A stretch of DNA of 64,000 nucleotides from Whitmania pigra (Eukaryota; Annelida; Clitellata; Hirudinida; Haemopidae): contig JAJTWR010000103.1 in assembly GCA_021613335.1 (NCBI GenBank), positions 1 to 64,000 of the forward strand. The letters run 5' to 3'. The notes beneath the pieces are model-generated. The model worked only from the letters and a program-made list of their open reading frames with translations, searched no databases and was not told the DNA's origin. The first letter of the stretch is position 1, and every line of letters begins with the position of its first letter. Both the position numbers and the translations under genes were made by a program. This document shows positions 22,841 through 34,651 of this stretch, one piece after another.

Positions 22841-25800
22841 ATGCTTCAATCATTTATTCGAGCTGCTATCGCTTACTTCTTGTCTTGTTATGTGAGTTGC
22901 CGGGATAGTCTTCACCAATTTTTTCACTTTACTGGTATATTTGGATGGGATTTGTGACCACCTCCAGTGAGGTTTTGTTTCGTTAAGTTCTATGTGGCAA
23001 GATTTATTTATCAATCCCTAGCAGCTACATTCCTATTGAGGGTGTAGATTTTTAAGCAAACAAGTCAGTTAAATTTGGTTTTGTAAAAGCAAAGAAAAAG
23101 GGCCATTGTTTTAAATCCGTGATTAAGTCTGTACCCAGTTGGAAAGATGCATCCCCAGCAATTTCTAAACACAATACAGTAACAAATTTCTCAATAAGTT
23201 GTTTGGTCTAAGGGGTGATTAATTCAAGTGAATTTAATATCGAATCCTAATGGTTTTTAACATAATTCTCGAACAGTATATCTTAACGGCGCTCAGGCAA
23301 TGTGCGATTCTCATGGCATTTACCAGTGTATTCGACCAATTTACGACAGATACAATATCGACTTGACGAAACAAAATATCTTCCGTATGGGACTAATCTT
23401 CAACGTTGAGATTGTCCACGAGTTCTGCGTGTTAGTAAAACTTGTGAGTGGAGTTTCAGGGGAAAAAATTTATTTATTTTAAAAACATTTTTAGCTTTCT
23501 ATTTAACTTCATCTTATCAAAACCCTCCCGAAATGCGTTGATCTTTTTTCATTCATAAGACTAAGGTATCCAAACATTAACATTCAGAAAATCAAACTTC
23601 TACAATGTCATCCCTATTTAATTTTGTTAATTCATCGCATACTTAACTGACCTCGACAGGTATGTATATATTTATATATAATTTTTTATATTAATATATA
23701 ATATTTATTTATGTATATATAATATATATATATATATTCCCTATCTTTAACATATAATGTAATAATTTAATATAATTTTTATCACTTAATTTTGTAAAGC
23801 GACGTTGAAAGACTGCGTGATTGCATAGACGAGGCGACGACGTGCGATGACAGAGGCGTCATATTGGAACGAAATACACAAACCTTCTTGACGGCATCCT
23901 ATCATTTGTGCGATCAAACCACGAGGAGACGAACCATTGACTGTTAGCAGGAGTTTCAGAATGTTGTTATGGATGAATGGATCGTAGGGACTTATTTATC
24001 CTTTCCCCCCTGTGCTTAGACCCCGGTCTCTGTTCACCCCCAACGTATCGAGGACACCACCATGTATGTGTGGGTTTAATATGACTCGTGAATGCTGTTT
24101 TTTTAACCAATGCATGGAAGAATCAAACACTCTGAACTGACCAGCAAGCCATTATTTTTGTTTTTAATTTAAATTTAATTTAAATTCCAACGATCCAATC
24201 AATGTAGATAATCAGTATGACTATATTTATATAATATAATATTAACAATAAAAAATGTTGTAACAGTAATAATGTGGTAATAATAATAATAATAATAATA
24301 ACAACGATGGTGATGATTATGATGATAATTGGTTTCCGCACGTATAATTGGCTGACTATTTTTAGTTTTGACCCTTTCTAGATTTTGTTGATCATTTTGA
24401 GTTGATTTTTAAGCGCAGTTCTTCTCGGTTCGATTAAATGATATTCTGTTTTGTTTAGCTGCGTGATGCCTGCTTTCAAATTAAACTTACAAATACAACA
24501 ATAATTATAACAACAATAATATTGATAATGATAATAAATAATTATAATAACAACAATAATAATAACGATAAAACCAAAATAATTACAACAGACAGAACCC
24601 TTTTCAACTGCTTCTCCCAGCCACCGGTGAAATACTACATCGACAGATGCACTCAAGAAATGATGCTGTCCCTCAGGAATATTTCTCAATTTTTTTCCAG
24701 GTTTGAGCTCAGCAACTCTCACAATCAACTGCCCGTCATAATCGGACTTTATAACGAGTTGGTTAAAAAAAATTTATTCATCCAAAGTTAACACAATTCT
24801 TCTTATTATAATGATATAAATGATATTAGTATTATAAATTTTATAACATCACATTGCTTATTATTTGACCACTATCTGTACTTTATTATAATTATAAACT
24901 AGTGTTTATTAATTATTATAACTTTATTACGTTAAATGAAAGTGAAATAATCTTAAATATTAATGTTTATTATTACAAAAATTATTACTGTTGTTGTTAT
25001 TATTAATTATAATTGTCTTGTCAGAAAACTGGGAGCAATGGAAGACTGTCTTTACCACTTAATAGAAGATGCCTGTGGTCCTGACGTGGCAACTTGGTAC
25101 AGAGAGTACCTGATTCTTATGGTGGAACCTCTATGGGTTTATTTCTGTTAGTTATAATATTATATCTGCTAGTTATAATTGTATCTGTTGTGTCTTTGTC
25201 ATTATGTTAACCTAACTAATAATCGTATTAATGAAACATTCAAATTTACTATTTATCAAGTATTTATAACATCATCGCGATCATGTTTTTTTCCATTTTT
25301 CCTTCACCGTCATCATCATCATCATTGCAGCATCGAGGTACTACGTAAAATACGTCTATACGTATCTCATATTATCGCTGGGCATCATCTGCTTGTTCAT
25401 CATCTACCTCTTCCTCAAGAACTACAAGAGCCATTTCGAGGAGAAACTCAATTACGCAAGCGTGAGTGGTCGAGATTATTACTGTATTTGACTTATCAAG
25501 CGTGACGAACCCCATGCGAATATCTGATGATGATTTGCATGAACACCCATGCACAGGGATGTCGTGATAGTTTGCATTAAACATTGTTTATCAAGGTTGT
25601 TGAACGCTAGCATAATTTGCCAGGTTAGCAGCTCAGTGTTTCCTCATGGTGCCGTAAGACCCCCGATATCACCAAACCGAATTGCCTTTGCTATTTTTAC
25701 TATTTCTGATGCTATGCACATGAAACCTTAAAAAATAATTATCATCAATTTTTTTCATCAAAGTTATCAACTAACCTTCACAACATTACAACACACTCAA

Positions 25801-26074
25801 TTTCAGAAACGCAATTAATTGCATTGCTTTACAATTTTGCTGACTGTCATCCAATAGCCGACTGTAATAATAACTGACAGTGTACTTTTTATTGAAGGAA
25901 GTAAACCTCACCTTTGCCGATACAACCAAGCTCCTCAGAGTGAAAGGCTTCAAGCATCAACTGACACAGGTGTTCACACAGGCGGGCACAAAGATGGAGA
26001 TGCAGTCACCAAGTGATGCCACCATAACAACCTTAGATAAATCTGCAAAAGGGAAAATATATTATGCCGACTGA
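22841..26074 (+). CDS. Unrecognised single-pass membrane protein with Cys-rich ectodomain
   Basis: I assembled seven exons whose phases all agree: 22841-22891, 23297-23430, 23800-23942, 24592-24700, 25025-25146, 25331-25461 and 25898-26074, giving 288 aa. Exon 1 encodes a signal peptide (MLQSFIRAAIAYFLSCY). The ectodomain has repeated helical Cys motifs: YQCIRPIYDRY, EFCVDVERLRDCIDEATTC, LFNCFSQPPVKYYIDRC and MEDCLYHLIEDACGPDVATW. Exon 6 carries one membrane helix (YLILSLGIICLFIIYLFLK), followed by a cytoplasmic tail of about 75 residues ending KIYYAD. Cys spacing of the C-x-(6-10)-C and CGP-x-(2)-A type recalls invertebrate DUF19-like secreted proteins, but I cannot assign a family. Topology suggests type I with the N terminus outside. 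Two donors are weak (GTTAGC, GTTAGT). The gene is convergent with NUDCD3. Confidence 0.68.
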
Positions 26075-26503
26075 TGGGGAAGAGATTACCCAAAGCCAGA
26101 GGGAAGGGGAACAACGGCCAGCCCTGAATGCCACAGTCGTATCAGTCTAATATGTCAATGGCTGAAGATTGCTCCAACATGGCCCGCTCAGTGTCGATAA
26201 GCTATTTATAACTCAATCAGAAATTGTACATAGAATCATTGCACTGAAATAAGAAAATGTTCACCTGTCTGTTTCTGAATTGTTGAATGCAAAGCTCAAA
26301 GTACAAACCATTCCAAAAGAAGTTGAGAGGGTCATGAGTGTTCAATATTTTTATTCAGTTTGAATGCACATACTTGTATGATATTATCAGCCCATTTTAG
26401 GGCTGTAACAGGCATACTGACAGGAATACATACGTAGATTCAAAGCCTACAGTTAATATTTACATAAGTCTTTAGATTCATTTTTTTTAGTCAAGGCAGG
26501 GTA
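26075..26503. other. Convergent 3' region
   Basis: The 3' ends of the membrane-protein gene (+) and NUDCD3 (-) meet here, and the UTRs probably overlap or abut. Nothing else recognised. Confidence 0.5.
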
Positions 26504-29500
26504 TCAGAATTTTCCTGTTGATATGTTCAGCTTGGTAGGATCAAAAGGCTGGCCTTTGAATGGGGATCCCTCAGCATCCCATGCCTTTTTTAGCAGCTCA
26601 TGGGTTTTCTACAAAAGAATCGAATAGTGATATTTGTGTATTGTATGGTGAGTTGTTTGTATTGTGATGGTTGCAAAAAACTGTTGCATTCAGTGAAGAG
26701 GTAAAAGTTGGTGTGGCCTCTCAATACTCTTGTGAATGGATGCAGTGCAAAATGTGCTTCACCTAAGTACATCGAGGGTACTGCTTATGTTCCTCGAGGG
26801 TCAATGAGCATGCGTGCACGTGCATATGCGTGCCGTCCTCATTTTTGTTTTGAAAATATGTAAGACAGTTGGACTTATGACCAACAGGAAAGCATCTACA
26901 AATCTCAAGCTCTAACTCAAATAAACCAGCCTCTTCTAGCCTACTATCCCGTCTAAAATAACCACAACCCGAAGCAAGCTGCCTACCATCTCATGGGACT
27001 GGGGCAATCCAAGCCTCTTCTGCCTCTCGTTGTACATCATCTCAGCTATTTTGGCCTGCTCCTCATCGCCTAGGTCGGTGATGGGTCGACTGGGGTCAAT
27101 TTTCCTTGTGCTGATCTTTGGCTCGCCCTCGAGCAGGGCTTCCCACCATCTCTCCTGCACCTTTTCCATGCTGATCTGCATTTGAAATTCACCGGAGCAA
27201 TTGCATGTAGTCATTGTTTTATTTATTGCAATACTAATTAGTAAATTAGTAATCTTAACTAACACTTCAATAAGACAATTGCTATTCATTACCAAAATCA
27301 TGTATCCTAGTGATACTAAATAATGTGGAGCAAATTAAAATAAAACTAAGAAATGTTTGCAGAGGGAAATAGCATGTATATAATGAATTTAATGCTCATT
27401 TGATGAAACCCTGTCTAGCAACTCACATGAACTTGCTCTCCTGGCACAAGACTCCATGTCGATTCATCCCTGTGCACCTCCCAACAGAGGTCACCATCAA
27501 TGACCACGACCTCTGATCCCTTGAGGTCTTTGTAGGTGACCCTTACATGCTTTCTGTCTACCTTCACAGATACTCCCTGTTTCTTCGAACTTTTGACAAA
27601 GGCTGGCACCTAGATGGGTTTTAGGTAAACCAATCAAAGAAATTAATAAGAGCGTTATTCAATCATATTATTTATTATCAGTGCCACCACTGATGATTTC
27701 TTAAACTGTAATCACAGAGTTAGAAAGAGTGGAATACCCAAATCACTCGAGCTTCAAGATGGAGTGGGGCCACAAGCCCAGTTCACCACAAGTTATACAA
27801 GTTGCTTATAATAATTTGTGTTAGCCGACCTTGATCACATGATCTGCGAAGGCAACCCTAAAAAAACTTTGGAAAATACATGCGTACAGAACGCTACCCC
27901 ATTAGGGGTAAAGAAGATTAGTAAAATTAGTAACCTCTGGGTTAACATTCCAACAAAGGAATGTTAAGTTTCTGAATAATAAGCAATCATTCTGCATTTA
28001 CAAGTTAACTTTTCATTTTAATTTAATAAAAGAAGTGTTAATTGATAAGGACAAATTTGCCATGTCATCTAAGAAGAAAATGAAGTATTCTCCCAGTTTT
28101 AAATAGGATTATCCTGAACTTAATGTAAGACATTGAATAGCAGGTCAAGATACTAATTAAATAATTGATTACATTTACCAATCTCAGTTAACGTTTAATT
28201 TAGGAGATTGGAGGAAGCAAATTCTAAGAATGAATGAGGAAATGAGTGAAGAAATCTACTAGTTAATGGAAGCATAATAATGATATATTTACCAGCTGAC
28301 TGATAACAGGGTGTTAAAGTATAGACATCCCAATAATGTCACAAGCAACATTTGAAGGAATGATCCTGTCAGAATTGTGTTGACCAAAGAGACAGAATTT
28401 TAAATTTACATCTGGCTATTCTGATACAGTTAACAGACAAGATTTAAATTCAAACCAGCTTATCTCTTGCTCGTAAGATGCAAAACTCAGTATTTGAATG
28501 TGTTTTGGATAATACTTTGATTAGACACGTACCTGAAAAGAAAACAAAGTACTCTCTCCCAATGCTCAACAGCCAGGCCCCAGAAACTATTACAAGATAT
28601 TGGAGGTAAAACCGTTCGAGACGGACGCACACATTTTAATGAGATGCTAAGAAAAAATAAAGCTCCACTCCTAAACAAATTAAACTCCGCCTAAAATTAG
28701 TAAAAGTGAATCTTTTACTCGCAATATATATTAAGTCATTTACATAGAAGTCTCTAATAAAGTTTTATTATAATTTTGGAAATACTTGACGTCTGACATT
28801 AGCAATCGAGTGTTTAAAGTTTACGCTTTGCCTAACCCTAACCCTACCCTATCCCCTAACCCTAACCCTACCCTATCCCCTAATCCTAACCCCTAACTCT
28901 ACCATATCCCCTAACCCTACCCTATCCCCTAATCCTAACCATAACCCTACCCTAACACTTGAGCGGATCTATTCGGAGCCTAAATATGCGGACCGATTTT
29001 CCCTAAAAAGAGATATACCTAAAAATATTACGGATCAAAGATTTACTTTTACTCATTTTAGGCGGAGCTTAACTTGTTTTGGGTGGAGCTTCATTAAAGT
29101 AGAGCATCTCATTAAAATGTGTGCGTCCGTCTCGAACGGTTTTACCGATATTGGATAACAGATCGAGATATTAATTAAATAATTGATTATATTTACTAAT
29201 CTTCATGAATTTTTCATTTAGGAAGATGCAAACTCAAAGAATTAACGAGGAAATGTGATGATACGCTATTACGCAAGTTGAATGCGATATTCGATACAAC
29301 CTCTCCATATCATCATAGGCAAGCACCTAGAGGTAATACACCTCGTCACGAAATGAGTAAAAAATGAACAGCTGAAAACAAAAAACGTCAATTAGACATA
29401 CGTGAAACTGAATTAATTTTAGAACGAATGCGAATGGAGGAAGCGCGTGGAGCAAGAGAGGACGCTCATAAGATAGAATTAATGAAAATACTAAGAAAAT

Positions 29501-32500
29501 CGAGAAAATCTTGAAATAGCCAAACGCTTTGCCAAAATAGCCGGAGATCAAGAGCAAGAAAGTTATGCTCTTAGGTATAACCTCCGGAGTACAGACAGGT
29601 CTTTTCAGATGGGAGATCGCGTTATTATGATGTGTCCAATAGCAGGTAATACTAAATTCAAAAGAAGATGGCAGGGTCCAAGAGTGGTAGTAGAAGTTAA
29701 ATCTCCATATTCATATACCATAGAAATTAATAATGTCAAACATGACGTCCATATAAATACAATTAGAAAATACAATGAGCGTATAGAAAGAGCCATAAAT
29801 AATAATTGTTCCGTCATCTACGAGAAGGATCGTGAATTTGGGACAATAGAGAATTTTACCCGATTTCTTTCCTAAAAGGCTGAAAGCCTATAAAACTCCA
29901 CACCTATTAGAACAGAGGTGTCCAAACAAATAAATGACATGACTTGAAAAAAGACATAATCGTCAGTTCCAAAAGTCCCATGGTGAGTCCTTTAGTTTGT
30001 GTATGAAAGGGTTCGAGGGATGAGAAGCATGCAGTGGACTTTCGACGCGTTAATAAATTCACAGTAGCGGATCGTTTTCCAGTTCCTGATATACCAGAAC
30101 AGATACATTGCAGAAGGTGGGACGTGCAAATTGTATCAGCTGTTTTGATGCAAGACAAGGATATTGGCAGATTCCCATAGACTCTGAAGCAGCATGGTTG
30201 ACCACCTTTTCATGTGCAGAGGGTGTCTTTGAATTTTGTAGAATGCCTTTACGACTTAATACTTTTATGAGAGTCATTTCAAATATCCTACAGTTTATAG
30301 ATTAAATCTTTTACTGAAGCATTTATAAATGATTAAGCCCCCTACCCAAGTTACGTATGGCAAACCAAATTAATTAATTAATTAGCTTGGTTTCCAAAAG
30401 ACTTTCATACCTTGGAAGTGCATCACAGAATTGTGCCAGTGAAGGCACAAGTGCAATAGAATTATAATAAATATATAATAATAAAAAGTATAATAAATTA
30501 AATAAGTCTTAAGATGCTAGGACTCAAAACACTTGAACATAGACGTTTAATTACTGATCTTTGCTTTCTGTTTAAATTATTGAATGGTCTTGTGAATAGT
30601 GATCTTTTAAATTTTGTTCAATTTGCACAGTACAATCGAACACGGGGACACCGCTTTAAGTTACGTGCGAGAAAGTGCTCGGCAAATGCTGCTAAAAAAA
30701 TTTTTTTTGAACAGAGTTGTTGCTGTCTGGAATTCCCTACCAGATGAGGTGTTATCTGCTGGCACTTTTTCTCGTTTCAGAGCATTAATCCTCGAGATTG
30801 ATTTTTCGGAATTTTTAACAATTACCGACTAATCTGTAACCTGCTTTTCCTCGCTCGATGTTGTATTGGTTATATTGTTTTTGCTGAGGCTGGTCGTATT
30901 AGTGGCTGTTCAGCCCGTCGACCGGTTAAATAAATAAAATAAAATAAATAAAGTATATTTACGGAGAAATGGGACTTTCGAAAGAAATCACACGATTCTT
31001 CCACCCACAACTTATCATCATCTTGCACAAGCTGGTGTTACATTACAAGGGCAAAGATGTGTATGTATATTTACTAGTAAACATTTAATGAATAAACTCT
31101 GCACCAGATACTATCAGCTCCACAATCCATAGTAGATTTGAAACAATGCTAATCTACAAAATCTAACAATTTAATGGTCTCATATTATTCTTTATCTGTA
31201 CACTAACTGACTCCAATTTGAATTAGTGGTCATGCGTGTGACCTTTTTTGGTTGACATAAAGTAAACAAATTATCTATTATTATTATTATTAAAGTAGAA
31301 CACTGACACATCGATACTTACCATAATAAAAAAAATGTTTGACCCACCTTAACTCTCACATCAAGATCTGTGATGCTCTGCGACCAACTGTAGTTTTCTC
31401 TGATGGCACCGTTGTAAGACTCCGGATTGGCCTGGTAAAGCCTTTGGGCCCTGTTCATAAAAATTTCACTGACTTACGTTGTGACTTAATAGATCCAAGA
31501 AATTTTATTTATTATTAACCCAAGAAACATCAAATGATTATTGTTGATAATAATAATAATAATAATAATTAAAAATACTAATAATAATAGTGTTACGATA
31601 ATATTTTGTTAAACTTTAGTAAATAAAATTGTATTGCTATGTCACACAATATTACAGTAATAATATTATTATCCATAACACTGGCAAGGCTTATAGAATC
31701 CCAGTCTAAAGCAACAAGCACTGCAGACCTAGTGAGTTCAGAATCGTCATCATCATCGTCCGAGCCCCCTGACTTTTTCTTCTCATTCTTGTCTTTTCCC
31801 GTTGAACTTTGAACTTTTACCAAAGTGTCATCACAGACAGCACCATCATCACATCTGTTAAGATGGTCCGAGGCAGTGTCCACCGGGAGAAGAGTGGAAT
31901 CTGTTGCTTGTGGGGCCTCGAGAAGTCTGTTATTTTCGACAGCATCATCAGAGTTTGGAACTGGAACAATGAATCAATGCTGAATTAATAATTGTATTGT
32001 AAAGGCTGTTGTTTGGGTTGTAAAGGTTATCAATGAAGTATTATGCATTAAAAAACTATTTAAGGCTTTAAGTAAAGTATAAATTCTAATAACTAAATCT
32101 TATAGATAAATTTATATTGATGCTTTATACACACGTAGGTATCCTTGACGAGTCTATATCAAGCAATGAACATTGAAGCCTCCAAATTCAATTTATGAAA
32201 ATTTAAGATGGTCAAATAAAACAATCAAGAAGATCACCATAGAGAATTTAAATAAACTCAAATAAATAACAAAATAACTGAATAAATAAAAAAAATAGCT
32301 GATTAAGTAGAATGATTTCTCTTAAGTCTTCTTAATTGACATAAATTCCCTAAAACAATAAATTTATAATTAGCAACAAGAATTTCACCATCTCGAGAAG
32401 TCTCCGATGAAACGAGTTTCGTTCCTTCATCTTTGTCGCTCGACTCCATGACGTTGTCGCACATTCCTTTTGAACTTGTTGTTTCTGTTGTCGTTTCAAC

Positions 32501-33451
32501 TGTTGTTTCAAACTCGGGCCTCCTAGGTGCTTCTTCGACAATTTCCTCTCCGACCACAACGTTGCATGCCTCTGTGTCCATTCTTGTTTTATCTTCTTTA
32601 TAGGCAATAAATGTTTTAAACTATTAATATTAATTCTTTTTTAGATCACTGCATGCATAGTCAGTTTAGTCATAGTTTAGTTTCTAAGTTATTCAAGACA
32701 ATAATAATGTTATATCAATATGCTGAATAATGGCAGCATATAATAAAATAAATGTAATAATAAAACTACCTTCTAGAAACTTTTCATATGCCTCCTTCAG
32801 CTTTCTGTTCTTCTCTGCTGCCAGAGACTCATATTTCTTGAAGGCCTGAAAATTCACTGATTAATAATGCTGATTATAGGTAACATTCATTACAATGGTG
32901 CAATGGCCAATTATAATCAAGAGATGTATCAAATCAAAAATACAAACATGTTCATGTTCAAAGATTCAAAATATAAACAAATCACAAACATTGAGAACAA
33001 ACTTCTTTGCCACCCCAGGCCTAAAGCCATATTTGTCGGTCGGAGTTATCAAATGTCTGAAGAAATCAGTTCTGCAATAAAATACACAAAATTACTAATT
33101 TCTTTCTTCATGTTTGTCAAATCTGCATCCCCACTGCTCATTCAATATGGAGAACAGTCAAGGATTTCACAAGACCGACAACGCCTCAGATTAAAAAAAA
33201 TCTGAATTCAGTAATCTGAGCTCATTTACAAAAACTTAAACACACGCCTCCATCGAAATTTCGAAAGGAAAACTGCGACCTCACAATTTCACAAAATAAA
33301 TACGGATTTGCTCGCTCAAAAAACCAAATGCTCTATAATTTCCTAACCTGCGGTAGAGAAACGAGAAGAAAACATCCAGAAACTCTTGAATTTGTCCTTC
33401 GTTCTGCAAAATCCCCAGAAAGGCGCTATCGTATCTATCCTGATTGGACAT
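26504..33451 (-). CDS. NUDCD3: NudC domain-containing protein 3
   Basis: Nine minus-strand exons with matching phases: 33348-33451, 32990-33071, 32770-32845, 32389-32595, 31729-31960, 31348-31450, 27427-27609, 26987-27175 and 26504-26608. Total 426 aa (human about 361). The N terminus (DSAFLGILQNEGQIQEFLDV, then FLYRRTDFFRHL) is the NUDCD3 N-terminal domain; a coiled segment (KKYESLAAEKNRKLKEAYEK) follows, then an acidic, Ser-rich insert larger than in vertebrates. The p23/CS domain opens with NGAIRENYSWSQSITDLDVR and runs through ESTWSLVPGEQVH and WWEALLEGEP; the end is SHEMKTHELLKKAWDAEGSP. The family acts with Hsp90 and stabilises dynein intermediate chain and KLHL substrates. The 3.7-kb intron 27610-31347 is packed with mobile elements (MITE, Gypsy, LINE), yet the exon frames are intact. 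Confidence 0.95.
28605..29146. mobile_element. Non-autonomous DNA element (MITE) with ~110-bp TIRs and telomere-like core
   Basis: The left arm 28605-28718 and right arm 29038-29146 are inverted copies starting GGTAAAACCGTTCGAGACGG and staying similar for about 110 bp. The direct repeat GATATTGGA flanks them exactly at 28596-28604 and 29147-29155. A 9-bp target duplication with long inverted ends is the hallmark of Mutator-like elements; a foldback type is the alternative. The middle (28836-28960) is a degenerate (CCCTAA)n / CCCTACCCTATCC array and no transposase frame exists. It interrupts a stretch related to 28140-28230 (TTAATTAAATAATTGATTA shared), here the degraded Gypsy-like neighbour. 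Confidence 0.85.
29290..30305 (+). mobile_element. Ty3/Gypsy pol fragment with integrase C terminus before reverse transcriptase
   Basis: The frame at 29609-29875 reads GDRVIMMCPIAGNTKFKRRW, then QGPRVVVEVKSPYSYTIEI and HINTIRKYNER: the C-terminal module of Gypsy integrases (GDRV, RWQGP, LRKY). About 65 bp later a broken reverse-transcriptase region follows: SPMVSPLVCV, AVDFRRVNKFTVADRFPVPD, then after a frameshift ARQGYWQIPIDSEA and FEFCRMPLRLN (the Y-W-Q-I-P and F-x-x-M-P-x-x-L signatures). Upstream, 29390-29600 has a charged gag-like frame (ELILERMRMEEARGARED). Stops and shifts make it dead. Canonical Ty3/Gypsy pol has RT before IN. The reverse order is known from the gmr1-type group. Confidence 0.75.
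30514..30955 (+). mobile_element. LINE (non-LTR retrotransposon) 3' fragment with (TAAA)n tail
   Basis: Two overlapping frames read LEHRRLITDLCFLFKLLNGL, RTRGHRFKLRARKCS, then after a +1 shift FFLNRVVAVWNSLPDEVLSA. This is the conserved C-terminal end of CR1/Jockey/RTE-like reverse transcriptases, followed at 30918-30955 by an AAATAAAATAAAATAAATAA tail. Strongly 5'-truncated. A close relative on the other strand lies at 50640-51430. Confidence 0.8.
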
Positions 33452-34651
33452 TGTTTGAATAATGGACCGATGCGTTAACAAAATGCGGACCGCTGTTTTT
33501 AAAGAAACAAAAAAAGCGACAAACGTTTTATAATTAAATAAACCAATAGAATAAAATTTATTCTAAATCGTTAGTTTTAGCAGCATTTTTACGATCCATT
33601 AAATATCGAGTTTAACTTAGTAAAACGATAATGATTCCAAGTTTGTTCAAGTATTACTTCAAGATCATTCAAATACTTTTAGCAACAGTACTTAACTAAC
33701 CACATCCAAAAAACATAAACGTTCAATCCCCGACACCGAAATCGGAATCCTAGCATGCAAATTACGTTTTGGGAACGTCTATCTAAGCAACAACAGCTCA
33801 AAAATAGATGCTTTCGACCACTGTGATCTTAGCCGAACTCTAAAATGAATTTTGTAATAATTCCATTTCCATGATCGTTTACAGCAGCCATAATGATTCT
33901 GGGGTATCCATTAGAACGGTTCGTATTAGGCTGTTAGCCTGGGCATGGAAGTTTCACACTCTTCAGGATTAATATTTTTATTTTTTATTTTCAAGATGTA
34001 AATACGTTTCCAATGTAACTTTTTCGTCGAGGCACACGAAACATTGTTTATGTGCCTTTTTGACATCCCGTCTCAGTTTTTTTTACATCTTATTGAATTA
34101 TTAACTACTTTAATTTACCAATATTAATCTAAGCATGGCTTGCTAACTAAATCTCATCAGCCATATAAGATAATCAACTAGCTGAGTGCCACTTTAGCAA
34201 TCTGACAGTATTAAATGATTCACAAAATCTGATTCATGACAAGCACAAAGACAACTTAACATCTTACCATATTAGATAGATGAAACTAAAACAACAGCCA
34301 TAAAAATTAACTTTAAAACTGAAAACTGTATAAAAACTTAGCCACCTTTTCTAAATTTTTTGTGCTAAAAGCACAAAGACAACTTAACATCTTACCATAT
34401 TAGATAGATGAAACTAAAACAACAGCCATAAAAATTAACTTTAAAACTGAAAACTGTATAAAAACTTAGCCACCTTTTCTAAATTTCAAAGTCTCAAAGA
34501 AAACAGTAAAACCGAACTATAGGTCAAAAGTTTCACTTAATTGAAAAATTCAAACGAAAATTCCAGAAGCAGGACATTAACTAATTAACTAATATACACT
34601 CATTAAACTTTTTTTCAGAAATAATTTGACCAGAACAGACGTCCAAAATCA
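33452..34651. other. Intergenic: NUDCD3 promoter side and KNL1-like 3' side
   Basis: No additional gene. It contains the tandem duplication at 34243-34487. Nothing else beyond AT-rich sequence. Confidence 0.5.
34243..34487. repeat. Tandem duplication, period 128 bp
   Basis: GCACAAAGACAACTTAACAT starts at 34243 and again at 34371, and the following 115 bp are essentially identical up to CACCTTTTCTAAATTT. A recent local duplication in the 3' flank of the KNL1-like gene. Confidence 0.93.

Noticed and set aside
22806..22891. Start codon at 22806 (MVPEDAICILGGCF...) for the membrane-protein gene
   Set aside because: It would end exon 1 in phase 2 and lead to stops in exon 2; the ATG at 22841 gives a signal peptide and matching phase.
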